From: Microbacterium sp. CH12i
GTDB taxonomy: Bacteria > Actinomycetota > Actinomycetes > Actinomycetales > Microbacteriaceae
Reading direction: 5' to 3'
DNA length: 64,000 bases
Assembly (NCBI RefSeq): GCF_000685355.1
Contig: NZ_JHET01000008.1
Location: 1-64,000 of the forward strand
Below are positions 1-10,290 of this stretch, one piece after another. Both the position numbers and the translations under genes were made by a program. Below the pieces are notes generated by a model, which saw only the letters and a list, made by a program, of their open reading frames with translations, was not told the DNA's origin and made no database searches. Within the stretch, counting starts at the first letter, position 1; each line of letters opens with the position of its first letter.

Positions 1-264
1 CCGGTGCGGGCCCACGCGCGTGAGCCGCAACGCGACGATGCGCCGCTCGGTCTTGCGTGGCAGCTGGCTCGGTGACCTCCGCGGCCTCGAGCTGCGGTCC
101 GTCAGCGGCAGCCCAGCCCGACACCGATCCACCCACCGTTTCGCTGTCGCCGGCGAGCACTGAAACCGTTCCGCAGCGCGGCGAAGCGACCATCCATCCT
201 GAGTTATCAACAGGGCAAGGCGCCGGCGCCCCTCAGGAGTCAACGGAGCATTAGCGTGTGTCAT
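1..264 (-). CDS. IS481-family transposase, N-terminal part
   Basis: The ATG at 264 opens a frame beginning MTHANAPLTPEGRRRLALLI and stays open to the window edge (88 codons). The start resembles IS481-family transposases: a short lead, then a helix-turn-helix (about residues 20-55) with a TAKRW recognition helix and a basic RSSRPRRSP linker. The DDE catalytic core would lie beyond base 1 and cannot be checked. No other frame here has comparable homology. Confidence 0.82.
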   Translation of the reverse strand, partial: MTHANAPLTPEGRRRLALLITQDGWSLRRAAERFQCSPATAKRWVDRCRAGLPLTDRSSRPRRSPSQLPRKTERRIVALRLTRVGPHR

Positions 265-266
265 GG

Positions 267-320
267 AGACCTCCGGTTTAGAGATGCGAGTGTGGTAACC
301 CACATCCTTGCCGGAGGTCT
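267..320. repeat. Inverted repeat in the leader of the IS481 transposase
   Basis: AGACCTCCGG at 267-276 and CCGGAGGTCT at 311-320 form a perfect 10-bp inverted repeat around a 34-base loop. It lies just upstream of the transposase ATG and covers its GGAGG ribosome binding site. The hairpin could mask translation started from outside promoters, a known protective trick of insertion sequences; that role is inferred. Confidence 0.6.
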
Positions 321-359
321 TCCCTATGTCACGCGTTCACAACCTCCCGAGGAACTACA

Positions 360-424
360 GCTAGCGCACCGCCGGCGCGACCGAACGGCGTGCGGACGGC
401 GTCGTAGATATAGGTGGCAGTCAT
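360..424 (-). pseudogene. Thiolase (acetyl-CoA C-acyltransferase) N-terminus, cut by IS481
   Basis: From the ATG at 424 the minus strand encodes MTATYIYDAVRTPFGRAGGA and then runs into the IS481 end; a stop follows at 329-331. The YIYDAVRTPFGR start is the standard opening of thiolases such as 3-oxoadipyl-CoA thiolase (PcaF) and acetyl-CoA acetyltransferases, which normally continue with a GVRPDD-type motif. About 22 of roughly 400 residues remain here; the rest should lie beyond the IS. A GAGGAG sits 10 bases before the ATG. As the last visible gene of the aromatic operon it may have served a ring-cleavage route. Confidence 0.75.
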
Positions 425-550
425 GTCGATCCATCTCCTCGCGCCTGTGCTTCAACAGGCTCAGCAACCGGCTGAGGCTCAATCCTGCCAGTTCCTCCAT
501 CGAGGCACCGGTGTACCGCGACGGGGATGCCACCAACTCCTCGGCCAGAC
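425..550 (-). other. Coding-like stretch between the binding-protein gene and the thiolase
   Basis: The minus strand has no ATG-started gene here, but one frame stays open through 425-545 with strongly G/C-rich third positions and a helical composition (it contains LAEELVASPSRYTGASMEEL). It could be the shifted tail of the binding-protein gene ending at 551, which would need one lost base near 550-556. It could also be a remnant of another gene. No family is recognised. Confidence 0.3.
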
Positions 551-1255
551 TCAGCGATTCGGAACCCCGAAGCTGTGGTGCACCTTGATCGCCGCAGCCG
601 CCTCAGAAGCGAGGAACGCCAGCACCTCGCGCGCACCGGCCGGGTCGGCGGATGCCGTCGCCACCGCGCCCGCGAAAACAGTGTCGATGGCGCAGTCGTC
701 CGGCATGACACCGAGGATGCGCACCCCCGCCTGCCCAACCAGCTCGCTCAGTTGCTGGAACCCGAGGTCGACGTCACCGTCCGCGAGTGAGCGAGCAACC
801 GGAATCCCGGCGCGCGCCTGCACAAGCCGGTCTCCAACCTCATCGGCCATGCCCCAGTCCTCGATCATGCGCACCAGCGCGGTACCGCTCGGACCGGTTG
901 AGTAGCCGATGCGACGCGCGGCGCGCAGCGCCGCCTGTAGACCATAAACATCGGGGAATGCCGCGCCACTCGGTCGCATGGCGGGCTCAGAAAAGTCGGA
1001 TGCCACGGCCACCGCCACCTGCGAGAGCACGAGCGGTACCACCGTCGCAGCATCCACGTGCCCGTCCGAGGCGAGCTTTGCCAGCGCACCGTCAGCCAGG
1101 AATACGAGGTCGAACGCCTCACCGTCGGCCACTCGAGAAGCGGCATCCACTCCCCCGACCGACTCGACATCCACAGAAGGCAACCCTGCAGAAACGGCCG
1201 CAGCCGTCAGGTCGGCGAGCACGTGGCGCGTTGCCATCGAGGAGATCGCCCTCAT
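551..1255 (-). CDS. ModA-like substrate-binding domain protein without signal peptide
   Basis: This 234-residue protein has the periplasmic-binding-protein type II fold pattern of extracellular molybdate/sulfate-type binding proteins: a first lobe with the FDLVFLADGALAKL region, hinge strands around VAVAVAS, and a second lobe with RIGYSTGPSGTALV. It lacks a signal peptide or lipobox, so it is probably cytoplasmic, as a sensor or ligand carrier. Its start overlaps the stop of the aldo/keto reductase gene by ATGA, so it is translationally coupled in the aromatic operon. The ligand is unknown; an aromatic pathway intermediate is plausible from context only. The C-terminus may be frameshifted (see 425-550). 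Confidence 0.6.
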   Translation of the reverse strand: MRAISSMATRHVLADLTAAAVSAGLPSVDVESVGGVDAASRVADGEAFDLVFLADGALAKLASDGHVDAATVVPLVLSQVAVAVASDFSEPAMRPSGAAFPDVYGLQAALRAARRIGYSTGPSGTALVRMIEDWGMADEVGDRLVQARAGIPVARSLADGDVDLGFQQLSELVGQAGVRILGVMPDDCAIDTVFAGAVATASADPAGAREVLAFLASEAAAAIKVHHSFGVPNR

Positions 1256-2250
1256 GCGGCGTCTTCGAAGGTCTCGGCGTCGACCTCTGCTGCCGGACCC
1301 GGCGCATAGCGCGGTCCCGACACGGTCGTCGTGTCGATCAGTTCACCCGCGCGTTCGAGCAGCGCGGAATCCACCGACAGCGACTCCGCGGCGAAGTTGT
1401 CCCGAAGGTGCCCGATGCTCGTGGTCCCGGGAATCGGCACGACATGATTACCGCGTGACAGCAACCAGACGAGGGCGAGCTGTGCCGGGGTGCATCCCGC
1501 CTCGGCGGCGAGCGCACGCCATCCGGGCAGCAGCGCCGCGTTCGCCGGCCAATTCGACGGTTGGAATCGCGGCATCGCCCGGCGGATGTCCTTCTCCGCC
1601 AATGCGTTCGGGTCACCGACCGAGTCACCCAGGAATCCACGCGCGACCGGCGAAAAGGCGACCAACGCGATCCCGGCAGCCGCGGTTGCCGCGAGCATCC
1701 CGAGTTCGGGGTTGCGGCTCCACAGCGAGTACTCATTCTGCACCACCGCGATAGGAGCCACAGCCTGCGCCTCGCGCAGCCGGTCCACCGAAACCTCAGA
1801 TAACCCGATGGCGCCGATCTTGCCTTCCTCAACGAGCGAGGCGAGCGCGCCGACACTCTCGCCGATGGGCACAGTCTTGTCCCAGCGGTGCAGGTAGTAG
1901 AGATCGATGTGGTCAACGCCAAGGCGGCCGAGCGAAGCATCCACTTGGGCGCGCAACGTGGAGGGCCGTCCGTCGATCACCTTCGAGCCGTCAACATTGG
2001 CCATACCACCCTTGCTGGCGAGCACAACCTCGTCTCGCCGTCCACGCAGAGCGCGCCCGACCAGCTCTTCATTGCGGCCGCCGCCGTAGAGGGTGGCGGT
2101 GTCGAGATGCGTCACGCCCTCGTCGAGCGCGGTACGCAACAGCGCCAACCCGTCTTCATCGGATGGCGGCACACCATAGGCGTGGCTGAGGTTCATACAG
2201 CCCAGACCCATCCGAGGAAGCGCCCGCGGCCCACCCATAGACAAAGTCAC
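1252..2250 (-). CDS. Aldo/keto reductase
   Basis: This 332-residue protein belongs to the NAD(P)H-dependent aldo/keto reductase superfamily (TIM barrel, cytoplasmic). The catalytic tetrad is readable: Asp50 and Tyr55 in DTATLYG, Lys80 in VVLASKGG, and His121 in YYLHRWD. The C-terminal IPGTTS with the following cofactor-binding region is also present. It overlaps ligC upstream (ATGA, 2247-2250) and the binding-protein gene downstream by four bases, so all three are co-translated. The physiological reaction is unknown; in this operon it may reduce or oxidise an aromatic aldehyde or ring-cleavage semialdehyde. Confidence 0.85.
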   Translation of the reverse strand: MTLSMGGPRALPRMGLGCMNLSHAYGVPPSDEDGLALLRTALDEGVTHLDTATLYGGGRNEELVGRALRGRRDEVVLASKGGMANVDGSKVIDGRPSTLRAQVDASLGRLGVDHIDLYYLHRWDKTVPIGESVGALASLVEEGKIGAIGLSEVSVDRLREAQAVAPIAVVQNEYSLWSRNPELGMLAATAAAGIALVAFSPVARGFLGDSVGDPNALAEKDIRRAMPRFQPSNWPANAALLPGWRALAAEAGCTPAQLALVWLLSRGNHVVPIPGTTSIGHLRDNFAAESLSVDSALLERAGELIDTTTVSGPRYAPGPAAEVDAETFEDAA

Positions 2251-3200
2251 GCGAGCTGCTCCTCCAGCTGCCCGAGCACGCGGTAGCAGTCGATGACCTG
2301 ACGAAGCGAAGAGTTCGGCTCGCGGCCCTCGCGGATCGCAGAGATGAACTCGCGGTCCTGCAGCTCGATGCCGTTCATGCTGACCGCGACGTTCGAGACG
2401 TCGATCTGCTCGTCCTTGCCATTGAACAGGTCGTCGTAGCGCGCGAGGTACGTGTCGGTGTCGCCGATGTATCGGAAGAACGTGCCGAACGGTCCGTCGT
2501 TGTTGAACGACAGCGACAGCGTGCAGATCGCACCCGTTTCACTCTTGAGCTGGATCGACATGTCCATGGCGATGCCGAGCTCAGGATGAATCGGACCCTG
2601 AATGGCGTTGGCCTGCACGATCTTGCCCGCCTGGTAGGCGAACAGATCGACCGTGTGAGCGGCGTGATGCCAGAGCAGGTGGTCGGTCCACGAGCGCGCC
2701 TCGCCCTTGGCGTTCGTGTTCGTGCGGCGGAAGAAGTACGTCTGCACGTCCATCTGCTGCACGTTGAACTCGCCCGCCGTGATCCGGTTGTGCACGAGCT
2801 GGTGCGAGGGGTTGAAGCGGCGGGTGTGGCCCACCATCGCGATGCGATCGGATGCTTCGGCCACCGCAAGAGTTGCCTCCGCATCCGCCAGCGAGTCGGC
2901 GAGCGGAATCTCAACCTGCACGTGCTTGCCCGCGGCGAGCACGGCCTGCGTCTGCTCTGCGTGCAGACCCGTCGGCGTCGCAAGGATCACGGCATCCACG
3001 TCATCGCGCTCAAGCACTGCGTCGAGTCCGACAACCGCATTGGCGACGCCGTACTTCGCCGCTACGGCATCCGCCTTCTCTTGCGAGGTGGCGCTGACGA
3101 CAGTCACCACGGCGTCGTCAATGTTCATCAGACCATCGAGGTGCTTCATACCGAAGGCGCCATTGGCGCCGACGACGGCTACGCGAATCTTGTCAGTCAT
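2247..3200 (-). CDS. ligC: 4-carboxy-2-hydroxymuconate-6-semialdehyde dehydrogenase (LigC)
   Basis: This 317-residue Gfo/Idh/MocA-fold oxidoreductase has an N-terminal Rossmann motif VVGANGAFG and the blocks HVQVEIPLADS, GHTRRFNPSHQ and LWHHAAHTVDLFAYQAGK. These closely match what is known of Sphingobium LigC (315 residues). LigC oxidises the hemiacetal of the protocatechuate 4,5-cleavage product with NADP to 2-pyrone-4,6-dicarboxylate. Its gene lies three bases after the ring-cleavage dioxygenase gene, as the pathway order requires. The downstream hydrolase, hydratase and aldolase (LigI, LigJ, LigK) are not in this window and may lie to the left. Confidence 0.9.
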   Translation of the reverse strand: MTDKIRVAVVGANGAFGMKHLDGLMNIDDAVVTVVSATSQEKADAVAAKYGVANAVVGLDAVLERDDVDAVILATPTGLHAEQTQAVLAAGKHVQVEIPLADSLADAEATLAVAEASDRIAMVGHTRRFNPSHQLVHNRITAGEFNVQQMDVQTYFFRRTNTNAKGEARSWTDHLLWHHAAHTVDLFAYQAGKIVQANAIQGPIHPELGIAMDMSIQLKSETGAICTLSLSFNNDGPFGTFFRYIGDTDTYLARYDDLFNGKDEQIDVSNVAVSMNGIELQDREFISAIREGREPNSSLRQVIDCYRVLGQLEEQLA

Positions 3201-3203
3201 GCA

Positions 3204-4526
<1,323 letters not shown>

Positions 4527-4594
4527 TCAACGCGCCGGAAACCGGACGGGGACGAATGCTCGTTCTCAGCATCCGTCCCCGTCAAATCATGAAA

Positions 4595-6040
<1,446 letters not shown>

Positions 6041-6057
6041 TCATATGACTACACATT

Positions 6058-6075
6058 TACCTATGTCTAGAGGTA
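6058..6075. promoter_or_regulatory. Operator of the VanR-type palindrome, demethylase operon
   Basis: TACCTAT-GTCT-AGAGGTA is one of four copies of an 18-bp palindrome in this window. The symmetry extends outward here to CATTTACCT at 6054-6062 and AGGTAAATG at 6071-6079, giving 9-bp perfect arms. It lies in the short gap between the demethylase start (5998) and the PadR gene end (6113), in front of the demethylase. The N4 spacer and GGTA half-site recall the operator of Corynebacterium glutamicum VanR, a PadR-type vanillate repressor. Confidence 0.7.
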
Positions 6076-6112
6076 AATGGATTTTCGTGTGATCACCGTG
6101 ATCTTCGTGTGG

Positions 6113-6736
6113 TCACCGTGCAGCAGCATCCGGCGATGGAACGATCACCGGATGCTCCCCGCCCAGCCGTTCCAGCAGTGCCAGCCCCTGCTGCGCCCAC
6201 TCGATCTCCACGCGCGCGCGATTCACGAGCCCCTCGTAGGCAAAGCGCTTGTACGCGCTGGTCCGCTCGTAGTCCTCAGGTGCCGTGACCGCGAGTCGAC
6301 GGACGAGCATCGGGCTGGTCAGTTCATCCGTCTGCCGGAGCTGGCCCTCGAACTGCGCCAGTTCGTTCGTCCACTCGATGATGTGTCTGTGCATGAAGTC
6401 GCGCACCGCCTCGGGGGTGGCGGCTTCGAGATACGCCGCGCGTAGGCGCGCTGGGTCACGGAATCGCTGGTACTCCAACGGGGAGGACATCCACTCGAGA
6501 AACGTCGCCTGCCCGAGATCTGTGACGTGATAGAGACGGCGCGTGCCCCGCTCGCCACGGGCCTGCTCCTCAGCGGCGACGAGTCCGTCTGTCTCCATCC
6601 GTCGCAGCTCGGGGTAGATCTGCGAATCCGGCGCGTACCAGACGTGCCCGACAGACCCAGAGAACTGCTTGGCGAGTTCGTAGCCGGACAATGGGCCGAC
6701 CCTGAGGATTGCGAGCAAGGCCATGCGCAGACTCAT
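6113..6736 (-). CDS. PadR-family transcriptional regulator (VanR-like)
   Basis: The start MSLRMALLAIL (ATG 6736) follows AAGGAG by four bases; the frame is open further upstream but without a better start. The N-terminal winged helix (LSGYELAKQF, a YPELRRME recognition region and RLYHVTDLG wing) is classic PadR, followed by a PadR C-terminal helical dimerisation domain with EWTNELAQFEGQL. Total length is 207 residues. It sits beside the demethylase operon and is the best candidate for the protein that binds the four TACCTAT-N4-ATAGGTA sites. PadR proteins are usually repressors released by phenolic acids; here vanillate or protocatechuate would be the expected signal. Confidence 0.85.
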   Translation of the reverse strand: MSLRMALLAILRVGPLSGYELAKQFSGSVGHVWYAPDSQIYPELRRMETDGLVAAEEQARGERGTRRLYHVTDLGQATFLEWMSSPLEYQRFRDPARLRAAYLEAATPEAVRDFMHRHIIEWTNELAQFEGQLRQTDELTSPMLVRRLAVTAPEDYERTSAYKRFAYEGLVNRARVEIEWAQQGLALLERLGGEHPVIVPSPDAAAR

Positions 6737-6918
6737 CGGACTCCTTTTCCGCTTTGGTCCCCTGCGGTGGGAGACCGTCATCACGATACCCGTAGGGATA
6801 TGCCCCGGCGCCGTACAGTCGACCCCTGGAAGCCGAATCGAGTTCATCGATCGGGCTTTCAGGGATCAAGCTTCCAGGGATCAAGTCACGGGGCGAACGC
6901 CCTCGCGTCGGCGGCGGG

Positions 6919-7686
6919 CTACTCCCACGTCTCGGCGGTTGCGTATCCCTTGCCGTTGTACTTCTGCACGACAACCGACGAGACGGCGGGGAGTCCCTTT
7001 TCGGTGGTGTCGACGACAGCACCCTCGAGCATGAGAGGAGCGGTGTAATCGCTGATCGAACGGAGCTGCTTCATGAAGTCCGCGCGCGTGGGCTCGGTCA
7101 TCTTGGCGAACACCTGCTCCAGCGTCGCTCCGACCTGGTACGACCACACGCAGTGCGGGAACGCCGGCGTGTCGGGGTAGTCGGCATATTCCTTCAGGCC
7201 CGCGAGGAAGGCAGCGCCATCCTCACTGTCGGCGAAGGTCGGCGCGGCAGAGGACTGCGCGAACGCGACGGTATACACGCCGGGGAAGGCCGATGCCCCT
7301 CCGGGCTCGAGGATTGCACTCGGGCTGGAGGTGTTCGAGGGCAGGAACCAGCTGGGCAGCCATCCGAGTTCCTGCGCCCTCTGCAGCGACGAGATCACTA
7401 GCGGACTGATGGACATCGCGTTCACGAACACATCGGCGCCGGTCGCAGCGAGTTCAGTCAGCTGAGCATCCACAGAGGTGTCGGTGGCCTCATATGTGAG
7501 CTCCTTTACGACCTCGATGTTGTCGGCTCCCTTTATGCCGTCCTTGAATCCTTCGACGTAGCCTTCTCCGTAGTCGTCGTTCTGCGACAGGATCGCGTAC
7601 GGGGGACGGCGGGGCTTTCTTGATCCCTCGGAAAGGCCGTTCTCGAGATGAGCGTACCTATGCCGATAGGTACTAACAATAGGCAA
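6919..7686 (-). pseudogene. 5'-truncated branched-chain-type ABC substrate-binding protein
   Basis: From about 7607 leftward the frame encodes the second half of a Peripla_BP_6/LivJ-type binding protein (YAILSQNDDYGEGYVEGFKD, then the C-terminal lobe to GKGYATAETWE). The signal sequence, lipobox and first lobe, about 170 residues, are absent. The open frame before 7607 is promoter-region sequence in which a VanR-type operator (7655-7672) still stands. A deletion has apparently joined the promoter to the middle of the gene. No function is expected; the intact gene probably brought an aromatic acid to an importer encoded elsewhere. Confidence 0.75.
7655..7672. promoter_or_regulatory. Operator of the VanR-type palindrome, binding-protein remnant
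   Basis: TACCTAT-GCCG-ATAGGTA is a perfect 7+7 palindrome, and with the outer G/C pair the arms are 8 bp. It is followed at 7674-7681 by TAACAATA, similar to the bases after the metF site. It precedes the truncated binding-protein gene, so the deleted gene was probably part of the same regulon. Confidence 0.7.
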
Positions 7687-7699
7687 TTCCTCAGATCGA

Positions 7700-8584
7700 C
7701 TAGGGCCGATCAGTGAAGACTATGGTCTGGTTGCCCTTACGAATGACACGATCTTCGGCGTGCCACTGCACGGCTCTGGAGAGGACCGCGCGTTCGACGT
7801 AGGCGCCACGGGCCTGCAGGTCGGCGGCTGTCATCGCGTGGTTGACTCGAGCGATGTCCTGCTCGATGATCGGACCCTCGTCGAGTTCCTTCGTCACGTA
7901 GTGCGATGTCGCGCCGATCAGCTTGACACCTCGCTCGCGGGCCTTCCGATACGGGGCGGCCCCGATGAACGCGGGCAGGAACGAGTGGTGGATGTTGATG
8001 ATGGGAACCGCGACCTCGTCAAGGAAATCCTCACTGATGATCTGCATGTATCGCGCCAGCACGACGAAGTCGACATTCCCCTTCAGCAGCTCGAGAATCC
8101 GGGCCTCTGCCGCTGACTTGTCCGGGCCCTCCGACGGCACGTGGAAGAACGGGATCCCGAACGAGCGGACATCTTCTGCGACGTTCGTGTGGTTGGAGAT
8201 CACCATGGGGATCGTCACGGGCAACTCGCCCCTACGGTGTCGCCAGAGCAGTTCCAGCAGACAGTGGTCGGAAGTGGATGCGAGGATCGCCATCCGCTTG
8301 GGGATGGACTGATCGGTGAGCGTCCACTCCACGCCGAATGGGGTGAGCGTCGTGGCCAGATCGGCCTCGATCTCCTCGATCGCCACTTTCAGATCCTGCC
8401 GATGAAACACAACGCGCTGAAAGAACTCATCATCCTCGGTGTTGTCGGAGTACTGATCAAGCGACATGATGTTGCCGCTGTTTCTGGTGATCAGCGCAGT
8501 GATCGCCGCGACCAGCCCTTGCCGGTCTGGACCGTGCACGACGAGGCACGCGTGATCGATGAGTGATTCGACGGTGTGGGTCAT
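7700..8584 (-). CDS. purU: Formyltetrahydrofolate deformylase
   Basis: This 294-residue protein has an N-terminal ACT domain (about residues 10-85, CLVVHGPDRQGLVAAITAL) and a formyltransferase-fold catalytic domain with the PurU signature Asn/His/Asp in VISNHTNV, NIHHSFLPAF and GATSHYVTKELDEGPI. It hydrolyses 10-formyl-tetrahydrofolate to formate and tetrahydrofolate. Downstream of metF it would complete oxidation of the methyl group taken off by the demethylase and regenerate free tetrahydrofolate; a FolD activity must come from elsewhere. A GGAG lies nine bases before the ATG. Confidence 0.92.
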   Translation of the reverse strand: MTHTVESLIDHACLVVHGPDRQGLVAAITALITRNSGNIMSLDQYSDNTEDDEFFQRVVFHRQDLKVAIEEIEADLATTLTPFGVEWTLTDQSIPKRMAILASTSDHCLLELLWRHRRGELPVTIPMVISNHTNVAEDVRSFGIPFFHVPSEGPDKSAAEARILELLKGNVDFVVLARYMQIISEDFLDEVAVPIINIHHSFLPAFIGAAPYRKARERGVKLIGATSHYVTKELDEGPIIEQDIARVNHAMTAADLQARGAYVERAVLSRAVQWHAEDRVIRKGNQTIVFTDRP

Positions 8585-8633
8585 TCGGCTGGCTCCGTAG
8601 TCATTGTGCGGTTTCCACGACGATCGCGTCGAT

Positions 8634-9520
8634 TCAGGACCGTGCGGTGAACTGGTTCGCCCAGTCGGCCGTGGCCTTGAGCCCTCCGAATGTGTAGAAG
8701 TGCAACTTGGTCTTCTCGACCCCTCCAGTTCGCTCGACGGTCTCGGGGTCGGCGAGCAGCGCCGCGAGATCGTTCACGAAAGTGTCTGGGCCCGCCGTTC
8801 CCATCAGGTTCGTGAGCGAGAACCCGTACTTTTTCACGATCATCGCGTTGGCGCCGATTCCGAACCGGCGCGCGAATCCGAGCAGCCTCTTGATGCCTGC
8901 GGGTCCCGGCGTTCCGATGCGGATCTGCGAATCGATTCCCCGGTCGCGGACGGCGGTGATCCACTCCATCACCGGGTCGGTGTCGAAGGCGAACTGCGTC
9001 AGAATCACCGCGTTCAGACCTTGCTCTTTCAGCGCAACGGACTTGGCCTCGAGGTGGCGCCACAGCACGTCGTTCTTGATATCAGGATGGCCTTCCGGGT
9101 ATCCAGCGATCGACACTTCCTTGACTCCGTAGCGCTGCAGCAGGCCTGTCTCGATCACAGCGAGCGATGAGTCGTAAGGGCCTTCCGGCGTAGCGGGTCG
9201 CCTCCGACCGAGAACACATGATCCGTCGCACCCACCTCTTGGAGCCGACCAAGAAACTCTTCCAACTGGCTCTTAGACGACAGACGTCGCGCCGAGATGT
9301 GGGGAACCGGCACGAAACCGAAGTCTCGAACGGCCTTCGACGCGCTGACGCGCATCTCCAGATCCTCATTACCGAGGAACGTGACATTGATCTTCGAACC
9401 CTGCGGGATCGCGTCCCGCGCCTCTTCGAGCCCTGGCACGTCCTTCCCGGTCATCTCCAGGGAGAAGTTCTCCACGAGCTTCACTGCGGCTGACTGATTA
9501 GCGGGGGCGGTGTGTGCCAC
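8634..9520 (-). pseudogene. metF: Methylenetetrahydrofolate reductase, one-base frameshift
   Basis: The GTG at 9520 (after GGAAAGG) starts a frame with HTAPANQSAAVKLVENFSLE and FSVGGDP; the rest of the MetF barrel (SIAGYPEGHPDI, LTQFAFDTDPVMEW, IRIGTPGPAGI) continues in another frame to 8634. The break is at about 9193-9197, where GACCCGCTACG should read GACCCGGCTACG to keep DPATPEGPYD; one G is missing. Everything else is intact at about 295 residues, so this may be a sequencing error. The enzyme interconverts 5-methyl- and 5,10-methylene-tetrahydrofolate; here it would oxidise the methyl-folate made by the demethylase. An operator lies 50 bases upstream. Confidence 0.88.
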
Positions 9521-9569
9521 GGGCGGGCCTTTCCGTGTGGGATAGCGCAACGTCGCGCGGATCCGACTA

Positions 9570-9587
9570 TACCTATCTCGATAGGTA
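9570..9587. promoter_or_regulatory. Operator of the VanR-type palindrome, metF-purU
   Basis: TACCTAT-CTCG-ATAGGTA is a perfect 7+7 palindrome 50 bases upstream of the metF start. The following bases, ATGACAATAGG at 9588-9598, contain a further AATAGGTA half-site at 9593-9600, which may allow a second dimer to bind between metF and folE. Confidence 0.72.
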
Positions 9588-9648
9588 ATGACAATAGGTA
9601 TTGATATCGGCGCTAGAAACCTTCGTTCGGCTTGCCAATCACTATGCA

Positions 9649-9666
9649 CATAGGTACTCTCGGGGG
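9649..9666. promoter_or_regulatory. Operator of the VanR-type palindrome (one weak arm), folE
   Basis: TCACTAT-GCAC-ATAGGTA keeps one perfect and one degenerate arm of the same palindrome with the same four-base spacer. It ends 33 bases before the chosen folE start, so it overlaps the expected promoter. Position and spacing, rather than full symmetry, support it. Confidence 0.55.
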
Positions 9667-9699
9667 ATCGCAATGACGCGTGTGAGTGGAGGATGCCGG

Positions 9700-10290
9700 A
9701 TGCTGTCAATTTGCGACTCGCCGCAACGGTCTGTCAACCGAGCAAACGCGATCGCGGCAGTGCGCCAGTTGCTGCTCGCCGTCGGGGAAGACCCGGACCG
9801 CCCCGAGCTCGCCCGCACCCCACAGCGCGTAGCCGACATGTTCGCCGATCTGTTCTCGGGAATCGGCGTAGACCCGGCCACCGCCTTGGGAACACCGCTC
9901 GACAATCTGAGCACGGACGAGATCGGTAACCTGGTCGCGCTCACTGGAATCCGCTTCACCTCGGTGTGCGAGCATCACCTGTTGCCGTTCATGGGCACAG
10001 CCGACGTGTTCTACGCACCCGATCAGCGAATCGCCGGCCTGAGCAGAATCGCGGCGGTGGTCGAATCAGCCGCCCGCCGCCCACAGCTCCAGGAACGTTT
10101 CGGAATGGATATCGCACAAGCGGTCATGGCGACCCTTCAGCCTCATGGCGTGATGGTTCGCGTCGAGGCTACCCATGGATGCGTCGCGCACGCAGCTCCC
10201 AACGCCGCAGGTTCGCGTGCTGTGACCATCGGGCGGCTCGGCGATATCTCGGAGGTCGCATTGCAACTGGCGCTTCGCGAGACTCGCTAG
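9700..10290 (+). CDS. folE: GTP cyclohydrolase I
   Basis: The ATG at 9700 is preferred because GGAGG ends seven bases upstream; an ATG at 9673 is also possible. The 196-residue protein carries the zinc/catalytic CEHHLLPF motif, GLSRIAAVVE, and the second cysteine in THGCVAH. The last segment differs from the usual RH-x-C-M-x-x-RG motif of housekeeping FolE. The enzyme converts GTP to dihydroneopterin triphosphate, the first step to folate. Its place behind an operator shared with the demethylase suggests a dedicated copy that raises the tetrahydrofolate pool during O-demethylation. It ends overlapping the convergent LysR gene by four bases. Confidence 0.88.
   Translation: MLSICDSPQRSVNRANAIAAVRQLLLAVGEDPDRPELARTPQRVADMFADLFSGIGVDPATALGTPLDNLSTDEIGNLVALTGIRFTSVCEHHLLPFMGTADVFYAPDQRIAGLSRIAAVVESAARRPQLQERFGMDIAQAVMATLQPHGVMVRVEATHGCVAHAAPNAAGSRAVTIGRLGDISEVALQLALRETR

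Larger units (their letters stand above)
1..359 (-). mobile_element. IS481-family insertion sequence, partial (runs off the left edge)
   Basis: The transposase start lies on the minus strand and continues past base 1. The visible end of the element is placed at 359, where the minus strand begins TGTAGTTCC. The next six bases, GCTAGC at 360-365, fit the NCTAGN target that IS481-type elements are known to use and duplicate. The thiolase frame on the far side breaks off exactly at this point. The other end and the second target copy are outside the window, so the boundary is inferred from the TGT terminus, the CTAG core and the broken gene. Confidence 0.75.

Noticed and set aside
57..254. Small plus-strand protein of 65 residues at the left edge
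   Set aside because: It is antisense to the IS481 transposase N-terminus, which has clear family similarity.
6781..6800. Possible autoregulatory site ATACCCGTAGGGATAT upstream of the PadR gene
   Set aside because: The symmetry is weak and the sequence does not match the TACCTAT-N4-ATAGGTA pattern; not enough to call a site.
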